Shown here: in pieces, positions 26,199 to 34,665 of the stretch
How positions within the stretch are numbered: the stretch's first letter is position 1
How the letters are laid out: each line of letters begins with the position of its first letter
Position numbers and translations under genes: made by a program
Assembly: GCA_016712345.1 (NCBI GenBank)
Contig: JADJRH010000002.1
Coordinates: 124,001 to 188,000, forward strand
Reading direction: 5' to 3'
From: Polyangiaceae bacterium
Lineage (GTDB): Bacteria; Myxococcota_A; Polyangia; Polyangiales; Polyangiaceae
Length of the DNA stretch: 64,000 nt
The notes under the pieces: model-generated
What the model was told of the DNA's origin: nothing
Database searches by the model: none
What the model saw: only the letters and a program-made list of their open reading frames with translations

Positions 26199-27206
26199 AT
26201 GAAGTATGTCGCGGCAGTTTCCTCGATCGTTGCGTTCGCGGCGTCTCTCAGCGCGTGTGATGCGGGCACTCCCGCGGGCGCAACCCCGGCGGCATCCGCG
26301 AGCGCTTCAGCGCCTTTAAGCGCGTCTTCAGCAAGTGAAGCACCTGCCGCCGTGGATGCGGGGCCCGATGTTGACGCCGGTGATGCGGGCATTGACTCCG
26401 ATGCGGGAGACGCGGGAGACGCCGGCGCCGACGCATCGGTTGAACCGACGTGTCCCGATGACATGGTTCGCCCCGGTCGTTTCTACTGTCTTGACCGATT
26501 TGAAGGGCATCTGGTGACGCTCGGCCCCGACGGCACAGTGACTCCCCACCCGTATTACGAAGTTCCAGAGACGGGAGTTACCTATTGGGCCCGCAACGCA
26601 AAAGACGTTTTCCCCCAGGCGTACATCAGCCGAACAACGGCACAGGCGGCATGTAAAGCGTCTGGTAAACGCCTGTGTAAACGCGAAGAGTGGATGCGCG
26701 GTTGCAAAGGCAACAAGGGGTGGACCTTCCCTTACGGCAATCGCAAAAAAGCCAACAAGTGCAATTCTGGCAAACCCCATTTGCTCCAAGAAATGTTTGG
26801 GCGTGACCCGCGCAAATGGGGATATGACGAAGCGTTTAACAGTCCCAAACTAGCCAAAGAGCCAGGATATCTCGCTGAATCTGGCTTTTTCCCAGAGTGC
26901 CAAAGTACCGAAGGTGCTTTTGACATGGTGGGCAATCTCCATGAATGGGTAAGTGACCCCGTTGGAGAAGACATCCAAGAGATATTGGCCAAAGACAAGG
27001 TGGAGCGAAACACTCAACCTTGGCGTGAAGGCAATGGAATCTTTATGGGAGGCTTTTTCAGCACCACGGACCAACACGGTCCCGGGTGCCTGTTTACGAC
27101 CATTGCGCACGAACCCAAATACCACGACTACTCTACCGGGTTTCGATGCTGCAAAGACCTTCCTCGGCCGCCCAAAGAGAAAAAAGACAAAAAGAAAAAG
27201 CCCTGA
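26199..27206 (+). CDS. Formylglycine-generating-enzyme (SUMF1)-family lipoprotein
   Basis: The start at 26199 gives a lipoprotein signal (MKYVAAVSSIVAFAASLSAC) and ~335 residues; the longer frame begins at 26154. A Ser/Ala linker and a DAGxDxDAGDAG acidic repeat (about 55-90) lead into an FGE-sulfatase domain: GKRLCKREEWMRGCKGNK, FPYG, GAFDMVGNLHEWVS, GGFFSTTDQHGPGC and terminal TGFRCC. As in the family member at 3.4 kb, the Cys-x4-Cys pair of real formylglycine generators is not present. No sulfatase is nearby. It is probably a surface protein using the SUMF1 fold for binding or another oxidation. Confidence 0.86.
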   Translation: MKYVAAVSSIVAFAASLSACDAGTPAGATPAASASASAPLSASSASEAPAAVDAGPDVDAGDAGIDSDAGDAGDAGADASVEPTCPDDMVRPGRFYCLDRFEGHLVTLGPDGTVTPHPYYEVPETGVTYWARNAKDVFPQAYISRTTAQAACKASGKRLCKREEWMRGCKGNKGWTFPYGNRKKANKCNSGKPHLLQEMFGRDPRKWGYDEAFNSPKLAKEPGYLAESGFFPECQSTEGAFDMVGNLHEWVSDPVGEDIQEILAKDKVERNTQPWREGNGIFMGGFFSTTDQHGPGCLFTTIAHEPKYHDYSTGFRCCKDLPRPPKEKKDKKKKP

Positions 27207-27228
27207 ACTGAACCTCCCCAGGAGTTAA

Positions 27229-27340
27229 CTTCAGCCGCCTCGCAACGACCTGAAATGTCTCGATGCCTGACACGTCGTAATCAACATGGAGGCACGGAGA
27301 TCACGGAGATCCACGGAGTTTTTTTGTATTTCAGGCTGAG
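27229..27340. repeat. Dispersed inverted-repeat element, copy B (left half only)
   Basis: From CTTCAGCCGCCTCGCAACGAC through the CACGGAG units to the T7 and TATTTCAGGCTG this matches copy A closely (about 100 bp, only scattered changes). It then stops: the asymmetric core and the right arm are absent. The junction is immediately followed by a hairpin that works as a terminator. Confidence 0.82.
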
Positions 27341-27362
27341 CTGCAAAGCGTTTGCAGTTTTT
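27341..27362 (+). terminator. Rho-independent terminator
   Basis: CTGCAAA (27341-27347) pairs perfectly with TTTGCAG (27351-27357) across a 3-base loop and is followed by T5. It lies downstream of the FGE-like lipoprotein gene and just before the ATPase gene, separating the two transcription units. Confidence 0.7.
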
Positions 27363-27387
27363 GGGCCGCGCACGGTACACTTCTCCC

Positions 27388-28707
27388 ATGCCGCGCCGTG
27401 CAGCCACGTTGAGTGAGTCACTCGACTACCTTGAACTTGTTCCACTGGAGTTTGGCGCCGCTCCGTCATCCGTGGCCACCGACTCGGCCTTGTACGTTGA
27501 ACTTCCGGTAGAGGAGCCTGCCCAGGGTGAACTTCCGCCCCCTCCACTTGTAGAAACGCTTGTTGACCGATTATTGAGTACACAACAGCGTGCGGTATTG
27601 TTTTTGTCAGGTCACGTGGGCAGCGGCAAGAGCACACAAGTGAATAAACTCGCCGCCGATCCCAGAATTACAAGCGCCTTTTCAGTGATTCCACTGCGTA
27701 TTGAGGCTGAACACGTTCCCATTCTCGATACACCGCTGCTCTTGGTTTTGTTGTGTTCGGCGGTTCACCACTTTGGTCATGAACATGGCCTACTGTCTAA
27801 AGAGGCCACGTGGCACCGCGTATTTAATGACTTTGTGGCCCGTGTATTAAATGACGGCACCCAAAATCTACCCACGGCCGGCACTCAAATTGAGGTGAAT
27901 GTTTTCTTCGTCAAACTCCGTCAAGAACTCAAGTTTAACGAACACCGGCGCCGTTTGCTGCGTGAAATAGGGGAAACCCAACAAACCTTACTCACCGACC
28001 TGATTGAGCAGCTCACAGACGATGTGCAAAAGGGCCTTACCAAACAGCACAATGGCCGCTCGCTTCTCCTCTTGGTAGACGATCTCGACAAGGTGCGTAC
28101 GCGCGACCAACAAAACGAAATATTCGATCGCAACCTGGTATTTCTAACCAACCTCCCATTCCATGTTTTGTACACCGTTCCCACCGGTGTGGTGTTTGGA
28201 CCAAGTCGGCTCGACGTGCGCCGTTCGCTCGAACACCTCTATCCAGTTCGCGCGCTCGACAAAGCCCCCCGCACGTTTGACCCAGAAAAGGCCTTTATCC
28301 CGCATGCCGACGCGTTTTTTCGCCGCGCGCTCGATATGAGGGTAGAGCCCGCTTTGTTTGACAACGACGCCGTGCGCCTCGCCACCATTTATTCAGGTGG
28401 GGTGCTCCGCGATTTTTTTCGCTTGCTGCGAACGGCGGTTCGGTTGGCCCGCCACCACGGCCGAACCACGGTGGATGGGGGCGTTCTAAAAAGTATTGTG
28501 CGCGACGAGCGCCGACGTGAATCCATGGGGCTCCTCGCGCAAGACTACGAGGCTCTGCGCGCCATTCATGAGTCCCATGCACTCACCAGTGAAGAGGGCC
28601 GGCGCTACCTGGATGAAGGCCGCGTATTGGAGTGTTACAACGACAAAACCTGGTATGAAGTCACCCCCATTTTGTGGAAACTGTTGGAGCCTTCCGGCGC
28701 CGCATGA
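27388..28707 (+). CDS. P-loop (AAA/STAND-like) ATPase, first gene of an ATPase-TPR pair
   Basis: About 439 residues from the ATG at 27388. After a ~45-residue acidic, Pro-rich N terminus comes a P-loop with Walker A SGHVGSGKST (about 74-83) and Walker B LLLLVDDLDKVR (about 227-238). A sensor-like segment YTVPTGVVFG follows, then a helical lid and a C-terminal winged-helix-like stretch (YEALRAIHESHALTSEEGRRYLDEG). This order recalls ORC/Cdc6 or STAND ATPases used as switches rather than motors. It overlaps the next gene by ATGA, so equal production of both proteins is expected. No effector domain is visible here. I cannot assign a named family; a role in signalling or phage defence is possible but unproven. 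Confidence 0.78.
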   Translation: MPRRAATLSESLDYLELVPLEFGAAPSSVATDSALYVELPVEEPAQGELPPPPLVETLVDRLLSTQQRAVLFLSGHVGSGKSTQVNKLAADPRITSAFSVIPLRIEAEHVPILDTPLLLVLLCSAVHHFGHEHGLLSKEATWHRVFNDFVARVLNDGTQNLPTAGTQIEVNVFFVKLRQELKFNEHRRRLLREIGETQQTLLTDLIEQLTDDVQKGLTKQHNGRSLLLLVDDLDKVRTRDQQNEIFDRNLVFLTNLPFHVLYTVPTGVVFGPSRLDVRRSLEHLYPVRALDKAPRTFDPEKAFIPHADAFFRRALDMRVEPALFDNDAVRLATIYSGGVLRDFFRLLRTAVRLARHHGRTTVDGGVLKSIVRDERRRESMGLLAQDYEALRAIHESHALTSEEGRRYLDEGRVLECYNDKTWYEVTPILWKLLEPSGAA

Positions 28708-30983
28708 CTTTACCCGCTGAGAGTCTACCCATTGCGGGAAATATTCTGGTTCGCGACGAGCTGGAATTGGAGGTGATTGTTCAAAGCTTGGCTGAACGCC
28801 GGCGGATGGTTGCATTTCTTTTGTGTCCGCCCCCTTTTCTACCCGCCGTTGTGGCTCATCTCCAGTCCGAATCGGGTGTACACATTCCTCAACCTATCCT
28901 CGGGTCAACCCCTGGGGCAGTGGTAACCCCGGTCGAACTGTTGGCGTTTCTGACCGAAGCATCTCTCGCACCAACCGGTCAGGTCCGCTGCATTCAACTC
29001 CAGGTGGCTGCCCCGACAAGTATTAAAGCGCTCAATTTCAACCGTGAAAAATTGCGTCGAGGCGCGTCGGTTCTGTTGTTTCTACCCGATGAAGAAACCC
29101 TTCGATTGGTGCGGCGCCTGGCGCCGGATGCGTTTTCATTCAGGGATGAGCTGCGGGTAGTGGAAGGCGATTTGAGCCCTCCCGCGCACGAAGGGAACTT
29201 GAACGCAGAGGAGATTCAAGAACTCCAAGATGAGTGGGAAATGGCGGACGGCCCTATCGCGCGAGGAAACGCTGCGATCGCCTTGGCGGATGTGTTGTCT
29301 ATCCACGGCGACGATGAGGGCGCCGCCGAGATTTTGGAAGATGCGTTGTCAGAAATTCTACCCATGGGAAGCAGCGCGCGCGTCACCGCCGTTCGAAGCA
29401 AAATCTACCGGCGTCTGGCCGCCATTCATTGTCGGGAAGGTCAATATCTTGGCGCGGCAGAAAATCTTGTGGATGCCGCTCGGGTCGACGACGCGAGTGT
29501 CACGATCTACCGCCATGTCGATCTGGGAGAGTTGGGTGCCTGGTCTACCACGCCCCTCGGCGCCGACCATACCAAGGTGGCCGAAGCCCTTCAGAGCGCG
29601 GAGGTTGCTGACACCTCAAATCTGAAACATGCCCTGTTTTTTTCTACCCAAAGCTCCATTCAACGGGGCGATCTGTCCAAAGCGCAAACTTACCTTCAGC
29701 AGCTTTTTCAACTCCCCACTCTGAGCACGGTGGACAGACTTGCTCTGCGTTTGGAGCAAGTTCGGCTCGCTATGCGGCAGGGGCGTTTTGCCGAAGCTGA
29801 GCGCCTTCTCGATAAACACATCGGCGCGCTTGAAATGGAAGGTCTGCCCAATTCAACGTGGTTATTGGAATGGGCGCATTGCGCTGCTTTGCGAGGTGAG
29901 TTGAGTCAGGCGCAGCGTTTGTACAAGCGTATCTCGGATGCCGTGTCGAATCCGTCGTATTTGTCGCGCATCGGGGCCGTCGACGGCCACGCCAGACTAT
30001 ATCTCCTCGCGGACGAACCAGCCAAAGCCGTTCTGTTGCTGAGTGACCCACTTCCGCCTGGGATTCGTCCCATCACCACGGAGGACGGAGCCGCGTACGT
30101 GATCGCTCAAAGTTGGGTAGATCTGGTGGCCCAATTTCCACGTTACTCGGCACCAAAGCTTGAACGAGCCGTGGAACAAGCGATCGAGCGCCTGGCAATG
30201 CTTCACACGCTCGACAAACACTCCGCCGAACGCCGGGAAGCCTATACAGACGCCCCTACCGATCCACCCGGAGGTGAATGGGCCCAGACATATTGGTACC
30301 ACCTCTTGCCGTCGCTCCTTCGTGGAAAACTGGCGCTCGCCACAGGCAATTCCACCGACGCTGCCATCCAAAACCTCCAGCAAGCGCTCATCGACGCCGC
30401 GCGTGTTTGGCCCGATGTGGTCCCCAAACTTGCCCTCGTGTTAGGTGAACTTTTGCTTAAATCCCGCAGGGCAGGAGAGCTGACTAAGGCACTCCAACCG
30501 GGTAGAGCCTACGCGCACGAGCACTCTTTCGTTGAAGAAGAAGCCGGCCTTCAATCCCTTCAATTGCGCGCTATCGCCCTTGGGTTTTTTCCAAAAGACA
30601 CGTGGGGAAAAGAGTACACATCGTTTCGTGAAACGCTCAAGCGGACAAACGGTCAGCGCATTACCGCTGAAAAACTCCTCGACTTGGCCCTTCACCTCCC
30701 CAACAATGTTCCGATGTGTACACCCGAGCCGCTCTTGAAAGAAGCTCTGGAGCTGTTCACTGAAATGGGTATGCCCCACGAACGCGCTCGTTGCTTTGAA
30801 GGGTTGGGTGATTTTTACGACGCCGCAGCGGCATCATCCCACGCGCTTTCCAACCTATCCGCGGCCGTGCACCACTACAAAGAAGCGCTTCAAATCCGCA
30901 AAACCTACGGTATGTTTCTTCACGTTCGCGAGCTTGAAAAAAAGCTTGAAAAGCTCACGCGAGTCCCCCGATCCAACCATTGA
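28704..30983 (+). CDS. TPR-repeat protein coupled to the upstream ATPase
   Basis: About 759 residues, starting at ATG 28704 inside the ATGA overlap; the upstream candidate at 28674 lies within the ATPase gene. The N-terminal ~155 residues form an alpha/beta domain ending in LNFNREKLRRGASVLLFLP...DAFSFRDEL. This pattern recurs, from memory, in front of TPR arrays in other bacterial ATPase-associated proteins. An acidic linker (EEIQELQDEWEMADG) precedes about 550 residues of TPR-like helical hairpins, with clear units near RGNAAIALADVLSIHGDDEGAAEIL and at the C-terminal HHYKEALQIRKTYG. No catalytic motif or membrane helix. Likely a scaffold or ligand sensor controlling the ATPase. Confidence 0.8.
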   Translation: MTLPAESLPIAGNILVRDELELEVIVQSLAERRRMVAFLLCPPPFLPAVVAHLQSESGVHIPQPILGSTPGAVVTPVELLAFLTEASLAPTGQVRCIQLQVAAPTSIKALNFNREKLRRGASVLLFLPDEETLRLVRRLAPDAFSFRDELRVVEGDLSPPAHEGNLNAEEIQELQDEWEMADGPIARGNAAIALADVLSIHGDDEGAAEILEDALSEILPMGSSARVTAVRSKIYRRLAAIHCREGQYLGAAENLVDAARVDDASVTIYRHVDLGELGAWSTTPLGADHTKVAEALQSAEVADTSNLKHALFFSTQSSIQRGDLSKAQTYLQQLFQLPTLSTVDRLALRLEQVRLAMRQGRFAEAERLLDKHIGALEMEGLPNSTWLLEWAHCAALRGELSQAQRLYKRISDAVSNPSYLSRIGAVDGHARLYLLADEPAKAVLLLSDPLPPGIRPITTEDGAAYVIAQSWVDLVAQFPRYSAPKLERAVEQAIERLAMLHTLDKHSAERREAYTDAPTDPPGGEWAQTYWYHLLPSLLRGKLALATGNSTDAAIQNLQQALIDAARVWPDVVPKLALVLGELLLKSRRAGELTKALQPGRAYAHEHSFVEEEAGLQSLQLRAIALGFFPKDTWGKEYTSFRETLKRTNGQRITAEKLLDLALHLPNNVPMCTPEPLLKEALELFTEMGMPHERARCFEGLGDFYDAAAASSHALSNLSAAVHHYKEALQIRKTYGMFLHVRELEKKLEKLTRVPRSNH

Positions 30984-30998
30984 CCCATGTCAAGCCCG

Positions 30999-31400
30999 TC
31001 AAGGCTCTTTGGTGTCTTCCGGCGGCTTTGGCCCAAACAAAGAAGCGATCACCGCGCCCACGGGTAGACTCATATACCCAGCCACAAGCGCCACACCTGA
31101 CACCGCTTCACTCTTCATCAAGAGCCACACGCCACCCAGCAAAAAAAACAACTTGAGCACCGCGATAATTGCCCACGGCGCCGTGTTGCCCTTTTTGGTA
31201 AGAAACGCTTCGACAATGCGCGCCAAGACAATCAGGTTGACGAGCGCAATCACCGCCCCCGCAAATACCCCCAACCCAAATCGAATGCCCTCCACCACCG
31301 CGGCAATGACCGAAAAGGCAAGACCCGTTGCGGCCACATATTTGAGTGCGGCTTTTAGAGTGGAGTCATTCGCGGCGGCGTCGTCTTCTTTTTTAGACAT
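30999..31400 (-). CDS. atpI: ATP synthase subunit I-family protein
   Basis: A 133-residue protein with four hydrophobic helices: one pair at residues ~20-60 with FGLGVFAGAVIALVNLIVLARIV, and another at ~78-120. The four-helix pattern with GVFAGxxxALVN is that of the F0 assembly protein AtpI (subunit I), which helps assemble the c-ring. It follows atpZ by one base. Unusually, no F0F1 structural gene follows; the next gene converges from the other strand. It is the last gene of the rph-rdgB-atpZ-atpI operon. Confidence 0.8.
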   Translation of the reverse strand: MSKKEDDAAANDSTLKAALKYVAATGLAFSVIAAVVEGIRFGLGVFAGAVIALVNLIVLARIVEAFLTKKGNTAPWAIIAVLKLFFLLGGVWLLMKSEAVSGVALVAGYMSLPVGAVIASLFGPKPPEDTKEP

Positions 31401-31401
31401 G

Positions 31402-31782
31402 TCACTTCTCTTCTTCAGAAGGGGATACTTCGCTCGTTTCGCCTGAACCTACCGACTCTTTTTCCAACTCGGCTTTTCGCTTTTCGGCTTCTTCTTGGCG
31501 TTTCCACTTGAGCGACTTGTCATCTGGAAAAGCCTGTTCAGGATTGCCTTCTTCGGCTTCTTCACGTTTGGCGGCGGCGGCCATTTGTTTCCAACTCCGG
31601 TAAACCGATCTACCCGCCGCCGCGCACCCAAAACAAAACCATACCACCGTGAGCCACGGCTTCGTATGAAACCACTCGTCAAACTTACTACCCAACCAAA
31701 GCCCGAGCAGAATGGATAGAACGATCTCTATACCGACCGTTCCGAAACTGCCCACGTGTTTTAGGTCTTTGGCGCTTTTCAT
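31402..31782 (-). CDS. atpZ: AtpZ/AtpI-family F0F1 accessory membrane protein
   Basis: A 126-residue protein with two membrane helices (about 12-31 and 43-63) separated by DEWFHTKPW, the usual AtpZ pattern SFGTVGIEIVLSILLGLWLGSKFDEWF. The C-terminal half is a charged Lys/Glu tail rich in EE, longer than in most homologues. AtpZ and AtpI act together in some bacteria in ATP synthase assembly and may carry divalent cations. It overlaps rdgB by 4 bp and is followed by atpI after one base. Confidence 0.8.
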   Translation of the reverse strand: MKSAKDLKHVGSFGTVGIEIVLSILLGLWLGSKFDEWFHTKPWLTVVWFCFGCAAAGRSVYRSWKQMAAAAKREEAEEGNPEQAFPDDKSLKWKRQEEAEKRKAELEKESVGSGETSEVSPSEEEK

Positions 31783-32456
31783 ACAGGTGTTGGGTCACGC
31801 CCGGTGGAAGATGACACAAGATCGGCCGCCGCGCGCGTTCGTTCTTGAGCGAGCGCTTTTATAAACGGTACCACCAATGCCGCCGCGCGCGCCCGATGAC
31901 TGATTTCGTTTTTTCGGTCTTCGGCGATTTCCGCCATGGTTTTGTTTTCACCCGACACGACAAATAAAGGGTCATACCCAAAGCCGCCCGACCCCTGCGG
32001 TTCACGCGCGATCACCCCTTCACATCGCCCTTCGGCCACAAAAGGCTCGGTGTTGCTCCACGGGTCGACAAGCACCATCACACACTTAAAACGGGCAGTG
32101 CGCTGCTCATCGTCCACATCGGCCAACATGGATAAAAGAAGGGCGTTGTTTTCAGCGTCGGTCGCACCCTCTTTTGCAAATCGAGCTGAACGAACACCCG
32201 GCCTACCCCCGAGAACATCCACTTCAAGCCCCGAGTCTTCAGCCAGAGTGACCATCCCCGTGGCGCGTGCCGCCGCATGCGCTTTGAGAAGCGCATTGTC
32301 TAGAAACGTGGCTCCATCTTCCACAACCGGGGGCAGCTTTGTGGGCAATGCCGACATGGGCACAAGGGTTAACCCCACATCCCCAAACAGGGCTGTCAGC
32401 TCGGCCACCTTACCTCGGTTGGTTGTGGCGAGTAACAAACCGAAAGGCGCTGTCAT
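31779..32456 (-). CDS. rdgB: Non-canonical purine NTP pyrophosphatase, RdgB/HAM1 family
   Basis: A 225-residue house-cleaning enzyme that hydrolyses dITP/XTP to the monophosphate and pyrophosphate. Hallmarks: LLATTNRGKVAELTALF at the N terminus, EDGATFLDNALLKAHAA, the catalytic LAEDSGLEVDVLGGRPGVRSARF and GFGYDPLFVV, then SHRARA near the C terminus. Its ATG overlaps the rph stop by 4 bp, the common rph-rdgB pairing in bacteria. The C-terminal ~20 residues (RTRAAADLVSSSTGRDPTPV) extend slightly beyond the family core. Confidence 0.95.
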   Translation of the reverse strand: MTAPFGLLLATTNRGKVAELTALFGDVGLTLVPMSALPTKLPPVVEDGATFLDNALLKAHAAARATGMVTLAEDSGLEVDVLGGRPGVRSARFAKEGATDAENNALLLSMLADVDDEQRTARFKCVMVLVDPWSNTEPFVAEGRCEGVIAREPQGSGGFGYDPLFVVSGENKTMAEIAEDRKNEISHRARAAALVVPFIKALAQERTRAAADLVSSSTGRDPTPV

Positions 32457-33217
32457 ACAGACTCCTGCTGCGCTTTCAGCTGATTCAGATCTACCCCCTC
32501 ACCCGCGAGAAGCGACCGTTGCATTCGTGTCAGAGTGGCAATTCCACTCAATGCCAGGTTCACCATCCCATCCAGCTCCGCGCGCGACATCGGCGCTCCT
32601 TCAGCCGTGCCCTGCACTTCAATCACCTGGTCACCTTCCATGGCCACCACATTCATGTCCACGTCGGCGTCGCGATCTTCTACGTAAACCAAGTCGAGCA
32701 AGAGATCGTTTTTGATCTTACCCACCGAAATAGCCGCCACCGGTGAGTGCAAAAAAGGCCTTGCATCGCCGCGTCTCACGAGCCTGTGAGCCGCCAGCGC
32801 CAGCGCCAAAAATCCACCCGTCACCGACGCTGTTCGCGTTCCACCGTCGGCTTCAAGAACATCGCAGTCAATTGTGATGGTGCGTTCGCCCAGCGCTTTT
32901 AAGTCTACAGCCGCGCGCAACGCCCTTCCTATGAGCCGTTGAATTTCTTGTGTACGCCCACTCAGCGCTTTGCTTCTTCCGTCGCGCGCCTCGCGCTTTT
33001 CAGGGCTTGATCGCGGGTGCATTTGATACTCCGCGGTGAGCCACCCGCTCCCTTTACCGATCATCCACGCTGGAACCCCCATGTCTACCGACGCCGTGCA
33101 CAGGACGACCGTGTTTCCAGCCCGGTACAGCACCGAACCTTCAGCGTTGCGATGAAACCCCGGAACCGCTTCAATTGCGCGCGGGTCGGTTTGTGCTCTG
33201 CCGTCTTTGCGTGCCAT
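32453..33217 (-). CDS. rph: Ribonuclease PH
   Basis: A 254-residue phosphorolytic 3'-to-5' exoribonuclease that trims tRNA precursors. It shows the RNase PH core: GSVLYRAGNTVVLCTASV, GWLTAEYQMHPRSS, the GRTQEIQRLIGRALRAAVD phosphate/RNA-binding segment, TIDCDVLEADGGTRTASVTG, and LLDLVYVEDRDADVDMNVV near the active site. Length is normal. First gene of a four-gene operon with 4-bp overlap into rdgB. Confidence 0.96.
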   Translation of the reverse strand: MARKDGRAQTDPRAIEAVPGFHRNAEGSVLYRAGNTVVLCTASVDMGVPAWMIGKGSGWLTAEYQMHPRSSPEKREARDGRSKALSGRTQEIQRLIGRALRAAVDLKALGERTITIDCDVLEADGGTRTASVTGGFLALALAAHRLVRRGDARPFLHSPVAAISVGKIKNDLLLDLVYVEDRDADVDMNVVAMEGDQVIEVQGTAEGAPMSRAELDGMVNLALSGIATLTRMQRSLLAGEGVDLNQLKAQQESV

Positions 33218-33282
33218 GGGCGCCGCTTAGCCGTTTCGCGCCCGTGCCGTAACAAAAATTGCAACGGCGCTCACAACGCGAC

Positions 33283-33311
33283 TTGACCTTGGCGAAACTC
33301 CCCGCTCTTAT
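33283..33311 (+). promoter_or_regulatory. Candidate sigma-70-like promoter of the 35-residue gene
   Basis: TTGACC (33283-33288) and TCTTAT (33306-33311) are spaced by 17 bp, with five and four consensus matches. The ATG is 20 bp further on, preceded by AAGGAGG, giving a short leader. Confidence 0.42.
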
Positions 33312-33331
33312 TGCCAGGCAAGGAGGCGATC

Positions 33332-33439
33332 ATGGCCAAGGGTCAGGAAAAACCTGCAAAGAGCAACAAGCCCAAACTCAGCACCAAAGAGAAACAGGCT
33401 AAGAAAAAAGAAAAACAAGCCAAAAAAGACGGCAAGTAG
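33332..33439 (+). CDS. 35-residue Lys-rich small protein
   Basis: A short gene preceded by a near-perfect Shine-Dalgarno, AAGGAGG at 33320-33326, five bases before the ATG. The product begins MAKGQEKPAKSNKPKLS and ends with alternating KKKEKQAKK repeats, almost entirely Lys, Gln, Glu and Ala. It is followed by a strong stem-loop. MAKGQ-starting tiny basic proteins occur in many bacteria; their role is not known to me. The strong initiation signals, upstream promoter candidate and downstream hairpin argue that it is expressed. It could bind RNA or ribosomes, but this is inference from charge only. Confidence 0.72.
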   Translation: MAKGQEKPAKSNKPKLSTKEKQAKKKEKQAKKDGK

Positions 33440-33460
33440 CCTTTGCCAACAATGTGGGCC

Positions 33461-33498
33461 GGCCGCCGCCAAGTGTACACAATGTTTGGCGAGCGGCC
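33461..33498. terminator. Stem-loop between convergent genes, GTGTACAC in the loop
   Basis: GGCCGCCGCCAA (33461-33472) pairs with TTGGCGAGCGGCC (33486-33498) with one bulge, forming a ~12-bp stem. The 13-base loop starts with the palindrome GTGTACAC. It lies between the 35-residue gene and the protease gene on the other strand and could stop transcription from both sides, though there is no T-run. Confidence 0.55.
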
Positions 33499-33534
33499 CC
33501 CCGAGGCAACTTGGCCTTGAAACGTGTGGGGGGA

Positions 33535-34665
33535 TTATTTAGCGGCTTTGGCCGCTGTTTTTGTTTTTTGAATGCGCTTCTGCGCCCATTCAACCGCGTC
33601 GCGCGGGCGCACAACACCGGCACCTTGAAGGCTCTTGTCCACCTTGGGCAATGTTCGAGCGGTGCTGCACAAGCCTTCTCGAACTTCAGCCGGCGTGAGC
33701 GTTGGGTCAACTTCCAACATTTGCGCTGCGACCGATGCCGTGATCGGCGCCGCAAACGACGTTCCGTCAACGTGTTGATAATCGGGAGAGATGTATTTGC
33801 ACCGCGCAATGCGCGCCGAAACAGCCTCCATTAACGCGTTGACACTGGCCCGCTCCTCGGGAGTGGCAATTTGCCGAGTTTCTGAAAACCCGTAGTCTGT
33901 AGAAAGCTCCTCCAGCACACTCAGCAGTTGAAACAGCGGAGCCGCTTCACGCGCCGTCAGCGTTCCAGGCAACATCGGCGCGGGAACCCAGATCGCCGGA
34001 GCAATTAGGTCGGGCTTCATCACTCCGGGTTTGGGCGACCCATGACTTGAAGGCCAAAGAGTATCGTCTTCTGTCCCAGGAGAGTTGTTGTCATTGCCGC
34101 CGCCCACCGTAATAGCGCTCTTGGCGGCCCCGGGGCCTGAAGGTGGTCTACCCGGTATATTCCCCGCCGCCGCCACAACGGTAATGCCCGCCGCCACCAC
34201 TTCTTCAACAGCGGCGTCCACGTCGGCAATATCAGGATCTCCCGGTGAGACCCCAAGTGATACATTGAGTATTCTGATATTCAGGTGTGGATATCGCAGC
34301 GGAAACCGAATGGCGTGTGCCACGTTTTTTCCGAGGATCTGCCCATCTTCAACACCCGCTTTGATGAGTACAACCTCGGCTTCACTCGCCAGGCCGCGGT
34401 ACCTTCCACCCGAAAGCCAGCCGTTTCCAGCCGCGCAACAAGCGGTCATGGTGCCATGCCAACTCCACATTTGAGGGCTGAAAAAATCGGCCGCCGCCGG
34501 CTGATCGCGTGTCGCATCGGCGTAGGCTTTAATTCGCCTGCGGGGACGCACCAAGTCCGCATGCGGAAAAAAGCCGCTATCGACAAACCCCATGCAAACG
34601 CCTCGTCCCGTGTGTTTGAACGAAGCTTCGAGTCGCTCAAAGAGCGAATAAACAAGCGGTCTCAC
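33535..34665 (-). CDS. Subtilisin-like (S8) serine protease, apparently cytoplasmic
   Basis: A 376-residue protease with the full catalytic set: Asp in CMGFVDSGFFPH, His in SWHGTMTA, oxyanion Asn in VVAAAGNIP and Ser in DGTSFAAPITAS. No signal peptide or prodomain is visible, so it probably acts inside the cell, perhaps after regulation. An inserted helical segment (about 235-285) interrupts the usual spacing before the Ser motif. Its ATG overlaps the stop of the upstream small acidic protein by 4 bp, so the two are co-translated. The C terminus is Ala/Lys-rich. Confidence 0.88.
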   Translation of the reverse strand: MRPLVYSLFERLEASFKHTGRGVCMGFVDSGFFPHADLVRPRRRIKAYADATRDQPAAADFFSPQMWSWHGTMTACCAAGNGWLSGGRYRGLASEAEVVLIKAGVEDGQILGKNVAHAIRFPLRYPHLNIRILNVSLGVSPGDPDIADVDAAVEEVVAAGITVVAAAGNIPGRPPSGPGAAKSAITVGGGNDNNSPGTEDDTLWPSSHGSPKPGVMKPDLIAPAIWVPAPMLPGTLTAREAAPLFQLLSVLEELSTDYGFSETRQIATPEERASVNALMEAVSARIARCKYISPDYQHVDGTSFAAPITASVAAQMLEVDPTLTPAEVREGLCSTARTLPKVDKSLQGAGVVRPRDAVEWAQKRIQKTKTAAKAAK

